Source of the DNA: Rhizobium freirei PRF 81
Lineage (GTDB): Bacteria; Pseudomonadota; Alphaproteobacteria; Rhizobiales; Rhizobiaceae
Direction: 5' to 3'
Assembly: GCF_000359745.1 (NCBI RefSeq)
Contig: NZ_AQHN01000004.1
Coordinates: 1 to 60,915, forward strand
DNA length: 60,915 nucleotides
The notes under the pieces are model-generated. The model had not been told where the DNA came from. It ran no database searches and was given only the letters and a program-made list of their open reading frames with translations. The position numbers and the translations under genes are program-made. Shown here one piece after another: positions 1 to 8,940 of the stretch; the stretch's first letter is position 1, and every line of letters begins with the position of its first letter.

Positions 1-125
1 AGCAGTGCGAAAATGACGGCAAGCACCGGCAGCAGGATCGCATTGCTGAACCAGAGTAACAGGCCGAATCTTGTGAGGACGGTACGCCGGTGTTGGTGGC
101 GCGAGATGCTTGGCGAGGCGGGCAT
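1..125 (-). CDS. Membrane protein, N-terminal fragment (cut by window edge)
   Basis: The reverse strand opens with ATG at 125, preceded by a strong ribosome binding site (AAAGGAG, about six bases before the start), and stays open to the window edge. The 41 visible residues have a basic N-terminus (MPASPSISRHQHRRTV...) and then a hydrophobic stretch, typical of the first transmembrane helix of an inner-membrane protein. An ABC permease subunit is one possibility, but too little is visible to name the family. It is divergent from the XRE-like gene at 296. Confidence 0.55.
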   Translation of the reverse strand, partial: MPASPSISRHQHRRTVLTRFGLLLWFSNAILLPVLAVIFAL

Positions 126-295
126 GACAGGCTCCTTTATTCGCTGGAGAATGACTGAAACCATTGTCAACAAAGGCTATTTTCTCGCCAGCGTAAGCTT
201 TGCCCTGTTTCGTCCGTATCTTGCCGCAAACGGTCTTGTCGCTGGCGGGCATGTGTGGAATTGTGAAGAGAATTACGCAATCAGGAAACGAGTGC

Positions 296-1063
296 ATGGT
301 TCAAGGCGACCCGTATCTATCCGATCATCAGAACAATGCGGTGGCAGAGCGGGTCCGCGAAGAGATTGCCCGGCGGCGCATTTCCCGGCAGCGCCTCGCC
401 AATGACGCGCGCATCAGCCTTTCGACGCTGGAGAAAGCTCTTTCCGGACATCGCCCTTTCACGCTCGCGACCATCATTCGTTTGGAGCAGGCGATGGGAG
501 TTGTTCTGCGCGAGGCGGGAGGGGCGCAGACGACGCCGGTTAACGACAAGCCCGGTCACGCCCCGGAAGAGCTGGGCGCCTATTCCCGCGCTTCGGTTTC
601 ATGGCTTGAGGGCGCCTATTTGACGCTTCGGCCGTCCTTCGGGGATCCGAAGGCGATTTTCGCCTATTGCACGGAGATCGCCTGGAACGGAGAAAGCACC
701 CGCCTGAATTTTATGGAGCGCGAGCGCAGCGACGCCTCGTTTTCACAACAGGGCTCAGTATCGGTCCCGCATCTGTCGGGGCACATTTATCTCGTGACGA
801 ATTCCTCGGGTCAGTACCGGATGACGATCTTGTCGCGCCCCAGCATCACCGGCGAGATGTTCGGTCTGCTGACGACATTGCGCGCCGGGCAGGGGCCGCA
901 TTTGACGCCGGTCTCAACGCCGCTCGCGCTGTTGCCGATTTCGGCCTTCCAGAAGCCCTCCTATGGCCGCGTCACGGCCGGCGACGAAAACCACGCAGCC
1001 TATTCTTCGATCCTGAGCAAGGCGATTGCGGAGAACTATGCCGGATTTGTCGGTTTGGGCTGA
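296..1063 (+). CDS. XRE-like helix-turn-helix transcriptional regulator
   Basis: A 255-residue protein with an N-terminal helix-turn-helix of the Cro/XRE kind at about residues 15-65 (RISRQRLANDARISLSTLEKAL then a second helix pair). The roughly 170-residue C-terminal region has no family I recognise and is probably a ligand or oligomerisation domain. I chose the ATG at 296 because an AGGAAACGAG Shine-Dalgarno sits just upstream and the HTH begins soon after; the longer open frame from 200 adds an unlikely cysteine-rich leader. It lies upstream of the peptide-type ABC operon on the same strand with a 263-bp gap, so it could control that operon. That role is inference. Confidence 0.7.
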   Translation: MVQGDPYLSDHQNNAVAERVREEIARRRISRQRLANDARISLSTLEKALSGHRPFTLATIIRLEQAMGVVLREAGGAQTTPVNDKPGHAPEELGAYSRASVSWLEGAYLTLRPSFGDPKAIFAYCTEIAWNGESTRLNFMERERSDASFSQQGSVSVPHLSGHIYLVTNSSGQYRMTILSRPSITGEMFGLLTTLRAGQGPHLTPVSTPLALLPISAFQKPSYGRVTAGDENHAAYSSILSKAIAENYAGFVGLG

Positions 1064-1247
1064 ACCGCCGCGTTCCGTCGTTTGGGCCGGCCGCGTCGCA
1101 CTTGGCCTAGCCGTCATAACTCGAAGGCGCCGCGCGGCCTCTCGAACGGCGAGGCGATTGCATCCGTCAGCAGGTCGGCGAGACAGCAAGTTGCGGATGA
1201 ACGGAAACTTGGCGGATGTTATTTCAACGGCCTTGCGAAAAATAGAA

Positions 1248-1278
1248 GACTAATTCCATGGACTATATTGGATTAGTC
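1248..1278. promoter_or_regulatory. Dyad upstream of the ABC/monooxygenase operon
   Basis: GACTAAT at 1248-1254 and its exact inverse ATTAGTC at 1272-1278 lie about 50 bp before the start of the substrate-binding protein gene. Arm centres are about 24 bp apart. The placement fits an operator or activator site of the downstream operon. The regulator is unknown; the XRE-like protein encoded just upstream is the nearest candidate. Confidence 0.35.
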
Positions 1279-1326
1279 AAGTGCCTCCTATACCCTCGGT
1301 GAGCATTCGGTTTTCGAGGGATTTCA

Positions 1327-2961
1327 ATGACGATCGCAGCCAATTTCAAGGTGCTTACTCTGGCTGCCGGCCTATCGTTGCTTGCCTCGTCGGTCGCGTT
1401 TTCGGCCGATGGGAGCAAGCCCGTACAGGGCGGCACGCTGATTTACCTGGAGCAGCAGGCCCATACCAATCTCTATCCGCCAGCCGGCGGCTTCTACCCG
1501 AACGGCGGCATTCTGAACCAGATCACCGACAAGCTGACCTATCAGAACCCGAAGACGCTGCAGATCGAGCCCTGGATTGCCGAATCCTGGACCGTCAACG
1601 ACAAGGCCACGGAATATACCTTCAAGATCCGCAGAGGCGTGACCTTCTCTGACGGAACACCCGTCGATGCCAATGCCGTCGCCAAGAACTACGATACGTT
1701 CGGTCTCGGCAATAAGGATCTGAAGCAGCCGGCCTCCGAGGTGATCAACAATTACGATCGCAGCGAGGTCGTCGACCCATACACCGTCAAGTTCTACTTC
1801 AAGAAGTCGTCGCCCGGCTTCCTTCAGGGAACGTCGGTCATCGGTTCTGGGCTCGTCTCGTTGAAAACGCTTGCCTTGCCTTTCGACCAGCTGGGCGATG
1901 CGACGAAAATCATCGGCTCCGGTCCCTTCGTTGTCGAGAGCGAGACGCTCGGCAAGCAGCTCTCGCTGAAGGCGCGCGCCGACTACAACTGGGGTCCAGC
2001 CAGGTTCGAGCATCAGGGCCGCGCCTATCTCGACGGTATCAAATATATCATCACCGGCGAAGACAGCGTACGTATTGGTGCGTTGCTTTCCGGCCAGGCC
2101 GATTTCATCCGCCAGCTTCAGGCCTATGACGAAAAGCAGGTCAGCGATCAGAGCTTTGCAATCTATGCCGCGCCCACGCGCGGGGTGAACGACAGCGTTG
2201 CTTTCCGGCCGGATAATCCGCTTGTTGCCGACCTCAAGGTGCGTCAGGCACTGCTGCACGCCACCGATAGCAAGGAGATCGTCGACACGCTGTTTTCGGC
2301 CAATTATCCGCAGGCGAAATCGGTGATTTCGTCGGCCGCTGCGGGCTACGAAGACCTGTCTTCGAAGCTCACCCACGATCAGGCCCTCGCCGAGAAGCTG
2401 CTCGATGAAGCAGGCTGGAAGAAGGGTACGGGCGGTGTACGCCAGAAGGACGGAAAGCCGCTGTCGCTCGCCGTCTATGAATCCCTGCCGCAGCCGCAGA
2501 ACAAGGCGGTCCTGCAGCTCGTCGCCCAGCAATGGGCCAAGGTCGGCGTCAAGCTCCAGGTGCTTGCCGGCACTTCGGGCAATCTGGTCACGGACAATGT
2601 CGATCCGGCAAAGACGCCGCTGGTCGTCGCCGAAGTGGGCCGCGCCGATCCCGACGTCATCAAGAGCCAGTTCTATCCGAAGAACCGCGACGCGCTTCTC
2701 CAGAAGGGCGGCCTCAACGCCAAGGCAACCTTCTCGGACGACAAGCTGAACGGCCTTCTGGAAGCCATCGCCTCGGAGACGGATAGCGACAAGCGTCTGG
2801 CGGCGGCAAAGGCTGCGCAGGCCTATCTGCTGGATGCCGCCTACGTCATCCCCTTCTTCGAAGAGCCGCAGGTTTTTGCCGGTGCTCCCTACGTCAAGGG
2901 TGTGGCTTTCGAAGCCGTCGGCCGACCCTCCTTCTACAATGTCTGGCTTGCCGCGCACTAA
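1327..2961 (+). CDS. Peptide/nickel-type ABC transporter substrate-binding protein
   Basis: A 544-residue extracytoplasmic solute-binding protein of family 5 (DppA/OppA type). Residues 1-27 form a signal peptide ending near SVAFSADG. The mature part has the usual order for the family, including a segment like WTVNDKATEYTFKIRRGVTFSDG near residue 90. The start is supported by GAGGGATTTCA before ATG. It is the first gene of an operon with two permeases, a fused double ATPase, a flavin monooxygenase, a CMD protein and an AhpD-like protein. From memory this matches the binding-protein family defined together with that monooxygenase (TIGR04028, KPN_01854 family). The substrate is unknown; the redox enzymes suggest a small organic compound that is oxidised after uptake rather than a peptide. 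Confidence 0.9.
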   Translation: MTIAANFKVLTLAAGLSLLASSVAFSADGSKPVQGGTLIYLEQQAHTNLYPPAGGFYPNGGILNQITDKLTYQNPKTLQIEPWIAESWTVNDKATEYTFKIRRGVTFSDGTPVDANAVAKNYDTFGLGNKDLKQPASEVINNYDRSEVVDPYTVKFYFKKSSPGFLQGTSVIGSGLVSLKTLALPFDQLGDATKIIGSGPFVVESETLGKQLSLKARADYNWGPARFEHQGRAYLDGIKYIITGEDSVRIGALLSGQADFIRQLQAYDEKQVSDQSFAIYAAPTRGVNDSVAFRPDNPLVADLKVRQALLHATDSKEIVDTLFSANYPQAKSVISSAAAGYEDLSSKLTHDQALAEKLLDEAGWKKGTGGVRQKDGKPLSLAVYESLPQPQNKAVLQLVAQQWAKVGVKLQVLAGTSGNLVTDNVDPAKTPLVVAEVGRADPDVIKSQFYPKNRDALLQKGGLNAKATFSDDKLNGLLEAIASETDSDKRLAAAKAAQAYLLDAAYVIPFFEEPQVFAGAPYVKGVAFEAVGRPSFYNVWLAAH

Positions 2962-2970
2962 GCACCTCCT

Positions 2971-2995
2971 GCAGCCCGTCCATAGGCCGGGCTGC
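2971..2995 (+). terminator. Intercistronic hairpin, binding protein/permease junction
   Basis: GCAGCCCG at 2971-2978 pairs perfectly with CGGGCTGC at 2988-2995 over a nine-base loop and is followed by ATTTTGAT. It lies in the 60-bp gap between the binding-protein gene and the first permease gene. Such hairpins usually stabilise the upstream mRNA or terminate partly, giving excess binding protein. Confidence 0.6.
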
Positions 2996-3021
2996 ATTTT
3001 GATAACGACAGGCCATTCGCC

Positions 3022-3963
3022 ATGACGAAATACATCTTAACGAGGATCGGACAGTCGCTGCTGGTTCTGTGGGCCACCTTCACCGTTTCGTTTGTGCTGC
3101 TGCAATCGATGCCGGGCGATGCGATCCTCATCAAGTTCCAGAGTCCCGACTATGGACTAAGCCCGGAGCAGCTTGCCGATATCAGAGCCGCCTATGGGGC
3201 CGATGGCTCCATATTGCAGCAATATGTTCATACGGTATGGAGCTTCCTGTCCGGCAATTTCGGCTATTCGCTGCAGGCGGGCGTTTCCGTAAGTTCACAG
3301 CTTGCCGTTAGCCTGCCGTCGACCCTGCTTCTTGCCGGCTTCAGCTTCCTGCTTGCCGCAATCCTTGCCGTCGTCATCGCCATCCTGGCCAATCTGTCCG
3401 GCTTCGGCTGGCTGCGTGGCTTCATGCTATCGCTGCCGTCGCTGTTCATATCCGTGCCGACATTCTGGCTCGGCATCATGTTCATCCAGATCTTTTCGTT
3501 TCGCCTAAGGCTGGTGCCGGTTATCGATCCCGGTCCATGGCAGGGATTGATCCTGCCGATCCTGACGGTTGCCATACCGATCTCCGCGCCGCTTGCGCAG
3601 ATCATTTTGCGAAATATCGATGAGGTTCTGACGCGCCCGTTCATTTCCGTGGCGCGCGCCAAAGGTGCTTCGCATGGACAGATCCTCTGGCGCCATGTCG
3701 CCAAGAATACGCTGCTTCCGGTGCTCACCGTCGCGGGCCTGCTGTTCGGCGAACTGATTGCCGGGGCGGTTGTTACCGAAACGGTCTTCGGGCTGAACGG
3801 CATCGGCAATCTGACGAAGCAGGCGGTCGATGCCCAGGACGTCGCGGTGCTGCAGGCGATCGTCGTGATTTCGGCGGCCGCCTTCGTCACGATCAACCTG
3901 ATCGTCGACCTGCTCTATCCGATCCTCGATCCGCGCCTGAAAACAAGGCTTGGAGCCAACTGA
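3022..3963 (+). CDS. ABC transporter permease, DppB type
   Basis: A 313-residue inner-membrane permease. It begins with the family hallmark MTKYILTRIGQSLLVLW, a first membrane helix, then a periplasmic region and about five further helices. The inner-membrane ABC permease EAA loop lies around residues 205-225 (ISVARAKGASHGQILWRHVAKN). It forms a heterodimer with the next gene product and delivers substrate from the binding protein at 1327. Its stop overlaps the next start by one base (TGATG), showing translational coupling. Confidence 0.92.
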   Translation: MTKYILTRIGQSLLVLWATFTVSFVLLQSMPGDAILIKFQSPDYGLSPEQLADIRAAYGADGSILQQYVHTVWSFLSGNFGYSLQAGVSVSSQLAVSLPSTLLLAGFSFLLAAILAVVIAILANLSGFGWLRGFMLSLPSLFISVPTFWLGIMFIQIFSFRLRLVPVIDPGPWQGLILPILTVAIPISAPLAQIILRNIDEVLTRPFISVARAKGASHGQILWRHVAKNTLLPVLTVAGLLFGELIAGAVVTETVFGLNGIGNLTKQAVDAQDVAVLQAIVVISAAAFVTINLIVDLLYPILDPRLKTRLGAN

Positions 3964-4874
3964 TGACGAATTTCTACACAGCGGATCTCCATCGCCCGCT
4001 TGAACATGCCGAGGCTCCGGAAAGCCTGTCGGCGCCGCCGACCCGCGAAGACAGCAGGCCGCTTGCGCGCCGCTTCTCGCTTCCCTTCCGGCCAAGCCTG
4101 CTTCTTGCCATAGTCATATTGACGGTGGCCGTCCTGTGGGCGCTTTTTCCCGGCGTCTTCACCGGCTACAATCCGGTGGAAGGTCTGCCCGGTCTGCACC
4201 TGAAGGCGCCAAGCGCCGCCCATATTCTCGGCACCGACGCACTCGGCCGTGACCTCTATTCCCGTATCGTCTACGGCTCCATCCACTCCTTGTCGGGAGC
4301 GCTCGCGGCTGTGGGCATCGCGCTCGTCATCGGCACCGTGCTGGGCGTGCTGGCGGGATCGCTCGGCGGACGGATCGAAACAGTGATCATGCGCATCGTC
4401 GATGTGATGCTGTCGATCCCTGACCTGTTGCTGTCGCTGAGTATCATCGTTCTCCTTGGTTTCGGCACCGTCAATGCCGCGATCGCGGTCGGCTGCACGC
4501 TGATTGCCAAGTTTGCGCGGCTGGTTCGCTCGGAAGTCGTCACCGTGCGCCGAAGCGACTATGTCGAGGCCGCCTTTGGCAGCGGCGGCACTTTCTTGAG
4601 GGTGCTGTGGCGCCACATCATCCCGAACTCGCTGACCTCGGTGATCGCCTTCGCCGCGCTGCAATCCGGCTGGGCGATCCTCCAACTGTCGACGCTCGGA
4701 TTTCTTGGCTATGGCGCACCGCCGCCGACGCCGGAATGGGGTCTGCTGATCGCGGAAGGACGCAATTACATCGCAACTGCCTGGTGGCTGACGACGGCGC
4801 CCGGCCTCGTCGTCGTGCTCGTGGTGATCTCGATCAACCGCATCAGCCGTTCGATTGCGGAGATTGGCAGATGA
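3963..4874 (+). CDS. ABC transporter permease, DppC type
   Basis: A 303-residue inner-membrane permease, the partner of the DppB-type protein. It has a cytoplasmic N-terminal extension of about 45 residues, then a first helix, the DppC-type signature LGTDALGRDLYSRIVYG around residue 90, and five more helices. The EAA loop is near residues 195-215 (DYVEAAFGSGGTFLRVLWRHI). It overlaps the preceding gene by one base and the ATPase gene by four bases (ATGA), so the three are translated as a unit. Confidence 0.92.
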   Translation: MTNFYTADLHRPLEHAEAPESLSAPPTREDSRPLARRFSLPFRPSLLLAIVILTVAVLWALFPGVFTGYNPVEGLPGLHLKAPSAAHILGTDALGRDLYSRIVYGSIHSLSGALAAVGIALVIGTVLGVLAGSLGGRIETVIMRIVDVMLSIPDLLLSLSIIVLLGFGTVNAAIAVGCTLIAKFARLVRSEVVTVRRSDYVEAAFGSGGTFLRVLWRHIIPNSLTSVIAFAALQSGWAILQLSTLGFLGYGAPPPTPEWGLLIAEGRNYIATAWWLTTAPGLVVVLVVISINRISRSIAEIGR

Positions 4875-6556
4875 GCCATACGACATCCGACAAAGCAAAC
4901 GGCTCTGCCGTGCCGGTGCTCGATATTTCCGGCCTGAAGATCGCCTATCGCGATCGCAGCGGCTCTCGCACGGCGGTTCATGGCATCGACTTCACCGTCA
5001 ATGCTGGAGAGGTCGTCGCGCTCGTCGGCGAATCCGGTTCGGGCAAAAGCTCGACGGCTCAAGCCATCATCGGCTTGCTGCCGCAGAACGGCCATCTCGA
5101 AGGCGGCCGGATCAGGCTCAATGGCCAGGATATTGGCGGCTGGCCGCAGAAGCGGCTCGATACGATCCGCGGCTCCGTCATCAGTCTGGTGCCGCAGGAC
5201 CCCGGCAATTCCCTCAATCCCGTCAGGACGATCGGCGAGCAGGTCGCCGAGGTTCTGGTCATTCACCGCAGGGCGCCTCGCGCTGCGGCCTATCCGCAGG
5301 CGGTCGAGCTGCTGGGCCGCGTCGGCCTTAGTCAACCCGAGCTACGGGCACGCCAATATCCGCATGAACTTTCGGGTGGCATGCGGCAGCGCGTACTCAT
5401 CGCCATCGCCATTGCCCTCAAGCCCCCGTTGATCATCGCCGATGAGCCGACCAGTGCGCTGGATGTGACCGTCCAGCGGCATATTCTCGATCTGATCGAC
5501 GATCTCAGGCGGGAATATGGGGCAGCCGTTCTCCTCGTCACACATGATCTCGGCGTTGCAGCCGATCGCGCCGAGAGGCTGGTCGTCCTGCAGAATGGCC
5601 GCATTCAGGAGCAAGGACTGACGGCCGAGCTTCTTAAGAACCCGCAAAGCGCCTATACGCGCCGGCTGCTGGCCGACGCCCCATCGCTGAATGTCGCTCG
5701 GCCGCATTCTCCCGCGCATCCCATCGCGGTGAAGGCCGAACGGGGCGATGACATCGTCGTGGTCGAGGGCCTTGTGCAGGAGTTCGGGATCGGCGGCAAG
5801 GACGGCGGCTTCAGGGCGGTCGATGACATATCCTTTCGTGTCAAACGCGGCACGACGCACGCGATCGTCGGCGAATCCGGCTCCGGCAAGACGACAACCA
5901 TTCGCATCGTCTCCGCGTTCCAGCGCCCGACGGCCGGAAGGGTCGTTATCGACGGGCTTGATCTCGCTTCGCTGCGCGGCGAAACGCTGCGGCTCTTCCG
6001 CAAGAAGATCCAGCTCGTCTATCAAAATCCTTTCGGCTCGCTCGATCCGCGCCAGACGATTTCCGCTATCGTCGAGGAGCCGTTGCTGAACTTCGATCCG
6101 CTGCCGCGGGCGCAGCGATTGGAAAAGGTTGAGGCTGTCATCGAAAAGGTCGGCCTGCCGGCCGATGTCTTGCAAAGGCGGCCGAGTGCCCTTTCGGGCG
6201 GCCAGCGTCAGCGTGTCGCCATCGCCCGGGCGCTGGTGCTGGATCCGCAGATCCTTGTTCTCGACGAGGCGGTTTCCGCGCTCGACGTGACGGTTCAGGC
6301 GCAGATCCTCTCGCTGCTCGACAGTCTTCAGCACGAGCTTGGTCTGACCTATCTATTCGTGTCGCATGATCTCGCCGTAGTCCGCCAGATCGCCGACACG
6401 GTCTCGGTTCTTCACAACGGCAAGCTGGTCGAAAACGGTCTTGTCGAAGAGGTCTTCGGCAATCCCAGCAGCGATTATACCCGTGAGCTGATCGACGCCA
6501 TCCCCGGCAAGAAATATTCGATCGCTCTTCATCAGGCCCAAAGCAATGCAGGATAA
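4871..6556 (+). CDS. Double ABC ATPase (DppD-DppF fusion)
   Basis: A 561-residue protein with two complete ATP-binding cassettes in tandem, equivalent to fused DppD and DppF. Cassette one shows Walker A GESGSGKSS near residue 57, signature LSGGMRQRV near 170 and Walker B LIIADEPTSALD near 190. Cassette two repeats these as [24 protein letters not shown] and ILVLDEAVSALD. In cassette two the position after the catalytic acidic residue is A where P is usual (DEAVSALD), a change known in other members. The start at 4871 overlaps the permease stop by four bases; the open frame upstream to 4607 is only shadow. It energises the importer and could also serve as a shared ATPase. Confidence 0.92.
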   Translation: MSHTTSDKANGSAVPVLDISGLKIAYRDRSGSRTAVHGIDFTVNAGEVVALVGESGSGKSSTAQAIIGLLPQNGHLEGGRIRLNGQDIGGWPQKRLDTIRGSVISLVPQDPGNSLNPVRTIGEQVAEVLVIHRRAPRAAAYPQAVELLGRVGLSQPELRARQYPHELSGGMRQRVLIAIAIALKPPLIIADEPTSALDVTVQRHILDLIDDLRREYGAAVLLVTHDLGVAADRAERLVVLQNGRIQEQGLTAELLKNPQSAYTRRLLADAPSLNVARPHSPAHPIAVKAERGDDIVVVEGLVQEFGIGGKDGGFRAVDDISFRVKRGTTHAIVGESGSGKTTTIRIVSAFQRPTAGRVVIDGLDLASLRGETLRLFRKKIQLVYQNPFGSLDPRQTISAIVEEPLLNFDPLPRAQRLEKVEAVIEKVGLPADVLQRRPSALSGGQRQRVAIARALVLDPQILVLDEAVSALDVTVQAQILSLLDSLQHELGLTYLFVSHDLAVVRQIADTVSVLHNGKLVENGLVEEVFGNPSSDYTRELIDAIPGKKYSIALHQAQSNAG

Positions 6557-6560
6557 TTCC

Positions 6561-7610
6561 ATGAGCACGGCAGTTCCTCCCAAACGACTGGGCTTTTTCA
6601 GCCGTGTCCTTGACCAGGCAGACGCTGCCGAGCGCTACCGGCTCGTGAGCGAGCAGATCATCCATGCGGAAGCGCAGGGTTTTGACAGTGCCTGGGTGGC
6701 GCAGCATCACTTCAACGGCGATGAGGGCGGTCTGCCGGCGCCGCTGGTTTTTCTGGCCGGCCTTGCCTCGCGCACGTCGCGTATCCGGCTCGGAACGGGC
6801 GTCATCACGCTGCCGATGGAAAACCCGGTGCGCGTCGCGGAAGATACCGCTGTGCTCGATCTTCTATCGGAAAGGCGTCTGGAGGTTGGCTTTGGCACAG
6901 GTGGCACACCACAGGCCTTTCTCCCCTTCGGTATCGAAAGCGCCGATCGCGGTCCGATCTACGGTAAGTATCTGACGCTCATACGCGATGCGTGGGCAGG
7001 CCAGGAGCTTGCCGGGGGCAACCGCCTTTATCCGATTGCGCCGCATCTTGCCGACCGGGTCTGGCAGGCAACCTTTTCCGTCGGCGGCGGTGAGCGCGCC
7101 GGCAAGGATGGCGACGGCCTGATGCTGTCTCGCACGCAGCCGCGGCCGGACGAGACGCCAGACGCGGAGCTTTGGGATCTGCAAAATCCCATCATCGATG
7201 CCTATTTCGCGGCTCTGCCGAAGGGGCGCGCTCCAAGAATATTGGGATCGCGCAGTCTGTTCGTTGCCGATGATCGCAAGGAGGCGCTCCGGCTTGCCGA
7301 TATCGGCTTGCGCCGCAGCGCCGAGCGTTTTGCCGCCAGCGGCTTCACGGTTCGCGGCGAAACGACGGCCGATCTCATCAAGGCATTCGACGTGCATGTC
7401 GGCACACCCGAGGATGTCATCGCCTCCTTGCGCGCGGATACTGCCCTCGAGCGGGTGACGGATCTGGCCTTCCAGGTGCATTCCATCGACCCGCCGCACG
7501 ACTACATTCTGCGCTCCCTCGAGCTGATTTCGCAGAAGGTTGCGCCGGCGCTCGGCTGGTCTTCGCAGCTCTTCGCCAACAAAGGCCCACAACTTGCGGC
7601 CTCCGCCTGA
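6561..7610 (+). CDS. Luciferase-like FMN-dependent monooxygenase
   Basis: A 349-residue member of the bacterial luciferase-like flavin monooxygenase fold (TIM barrel using reduced FMN and oxygen). Visible features are the N-terminal RLGFFSRVLDQ strand, the QHHFNGDEGGLPAPLVFLAGLASRTSRIRLGTGVITLP block near residues 50-90 and RRLEVGFGTGG. From memory the operon context matches the KPN_01858 family (TIGR04027), which co-occurs with this transporter type. I chose ATG at 6561, four bases after the ATPase stop, because AGGA lies seven bases upstream; ATG at 6546 would add five residues. It probably oxidises the imported compound, and needs a flavin reductase that is not in the window. Confidence 0.88.
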   Translation: MSTAVPPKRLGFFSRVLDQADAAERYRLVSEQIIHAEAQGFDSAWVAQHHFNGDEGGLPAPLVFLAGLASRTSRIRLGTGVITLPMENPVRVAEDTAVLDLLSERRLEVGFGTGGTPQAFLPFGIESADRGPIYGKYLTLIRDAWAGQELAGGNRLYPIAPHLADRVWQATFSVGGGERAGKDGDGLMLSRTQPRPDETPDAELWDLQNPIIDAYFAALPKGRAPRILGSRSLFVADDRKEALRLADIGLRRSAERFAASGFTVRGETTADLIKAFDVHVGTPEDVIASLRADTALERVTDLAFQVHSIDPPHDYILRSLELISQKVAPALGWSSQLFANKGPQLAASA

Positions 7611-7640
7611 AACACGAACCGATAAAGAGAAGGTAAATCC

Positions 7641-8264
7641 ATGACCTCGTCGAAAACTGACGTCATCGATCTGCTGGCAGGCATCCGCGAGGGATCCTCG
7701 CTCGACGCCTTGCGGACGGCACGGCCACAAACGCGGGACAATGCTCAAAGGAGCTACGAAGCTCTGTTCGAGCCCGCGCATAAGGGCGATGTAAGCCGCA
7801 GCGAACGCTTTGCCCTGGCGTCGTTCGTGGCTGGCCTGCATGCGGCTGATAATGTCAGCCAGTTTTATCTGGCCGCGTTGGAGGGGGCGGAAAGCGAGCG
7901 TGCGCTGATCGGTGCCGTCAAGGCGGAAGCCAATGGCGGCCGTACCGTCGGCCCCTATGGGCATTATCCCGCCGGACCGCTTTCCACCGAAGATCGTGAA
8001 GGGCTTGTCTATCATGTCTCGCAAGCGGGGCGGCCGGTTCTTGGCAGCAAACTTTCTGCGGCATTGGAACATGCTCATCTTCTCGTCTATCGCCCGCGCG
8101 AAGCGAGTGCCGAGGCGCTGCAGCGGCTCTTGAATGCCGGTTGGACGACGACGGGCGTGGTGACGCTGTCCCAGATCGTTGCCTTTCTTTCGTTCCAAAT
8201 CCGGGTGGTTGCCGGGCTGAGCGCATTGAGTGCTGCCAGCGCTGAGCAGGCCATCTCCGCCTAA
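7641..8264 (+). CDS. CMD-domain protein (Avi_7170-like)
   Basis: A 207-residue protein of the carboxymuconolactone decarboxylase (CMD)/AhpD fold superfamily. It contains SERFALASFVAGLHAADNVSQFY near residues 55-75 and a C-terminal hydrophobic helix pair (TLSQIVAFLSFQIRVVAGL). It has no cysteines, so the peroxidatic CxxC of AhpD is absent, unlike its neighbour at 8284. The start is supported by AAGGTAAATCC before ATG. The fixed neighbourhood with the monooxygenase and AhpD-like gene matches the family I remember as TIGR04029. A structural or substrate-handling role beside the monooxygenase is inference. Confidence 0.8.
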   Translation: MTSSKTDVIDLLAGIREGSSLDALRTARPQTRDNAQRSYEALFEPAHKGDVSRSERFALASFVAGLHAADNVSQFYLAALEGAESERALIGAVKAEANGGRTVGPYGHYPAGPLSTEDREGLVYHVSQAGRPVLGSKLSAALEHAHLLVYRPREASAEALQRLLNAGWTTTGVVTLSQIVAFLSFQIRVVAGLSALSAASAEQAISA

Positions 8265-8283
8265 CTGCAGAAGGACAGTTCCC

Positions 8284-8886
8284 ATGACCGAGACCGTTAT
8301 CCATCCCACGATCGAAGATCGGCCGAATGTTTTCACCCAGAAGGAAATCGGCTGGACGCCGTGGTTGAAGCCGCTTCCCGAGGAAGAACTGACCGAGCGT
8401 CACTGGCGAGGGCTTGTCGATGCGTCGCGCGCCAAGTCGCCCTATTTCAGGCTGCTGGCCCGTGATCCGGAGATCCTCGAGGCACGGACGAAAACCGACA
8501 AGGACATCTTCTACAATGTCGAGGCGGGGTTGCCGCGCGCCGACCGCGAGCTTGCCGCAACCGCCGCGTCACGTACCAACGGCTGTATCTTCTGTGCCTC
8601 CGTTCACTCCCGTTTTGCCTCGCATCATTCGAAGCGCAGCGACGACGTCCAGCGCCTGCTCGATGAAGGCACTAGCACCGATCTCGGCAGCCGCTGGAAC
8701 GCGATCGTGTCGTCTTCCGTCGCGCTAACGGCGACGCCATCGGAATTCGGAGCCGAGGAGATCGCAAGGCTGCGCGAGGAAGGCTTGAGCGATCTGGAGA
8801 TCGCCGACGTCATTCACGGCGCTGCCTTCTTCAACTGGGCAAACCGGCTCATGCTGTCGCTCGGCGAGCCGCTGCCGGCCCAATGA
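8284..8886 (+). CDS. AhpD-like alkylhydroperoxidase domain protein (Avi_7169-like)
   Basis: A 200-residue AhpD/CMD-fold protein that keeps the redox motif CIFC within TNGCIFCASVHSRFASHHSKR (about residues 95-115), including the downstream histidines used for proton relay in AhpD. It probably reduces peroxides or acts on an oxidised intermediate produced by the luciferase-like monooxygenase. The start at 8284 is preceded by AAGGACAGTTCCC; the open frame from 8230 overlaps the CMD gene and is unlikely. It is the last gene of the operon; from memory the family is TIGR04030. Confidence 0.87.
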   Translation: MTETVIHPTIEDRPNVFTQKEIGWTPWLKPLPEEELTERHWRGLVDASRAKSPYFRLLARDPEILEARTKTDKDIFYNVEAGLPRADRELAATAASRTNGCIFCASVHSRFASHHSKRSDDVQRLLDEGTSTDLGSRWNAIVSSSVALTATPSEFGAEEIARLREEGLSDLEIADVIHGAAFFNWANRLMLSLGEPLPAQ

Positions 8887-8940
8887 CCCCGCAGCATCGG
8901 TATCCAAATGCCGATGCGCTAGTGCCGCTTGCCCCGAAAT

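Noticed and set aside
1372..2997. A 541-codon reverse frame opposite the peptide-type binding protein
   Set aside because: Shadow of a well-supported gene with a signal peptide and ribosome site on the forward strand.
4607..4870. Upstream extension of the double ATPase
   Set aside because: Lies wholly inside the permease gene in another frame; the ATGA overlap at 4871 fixes the start.
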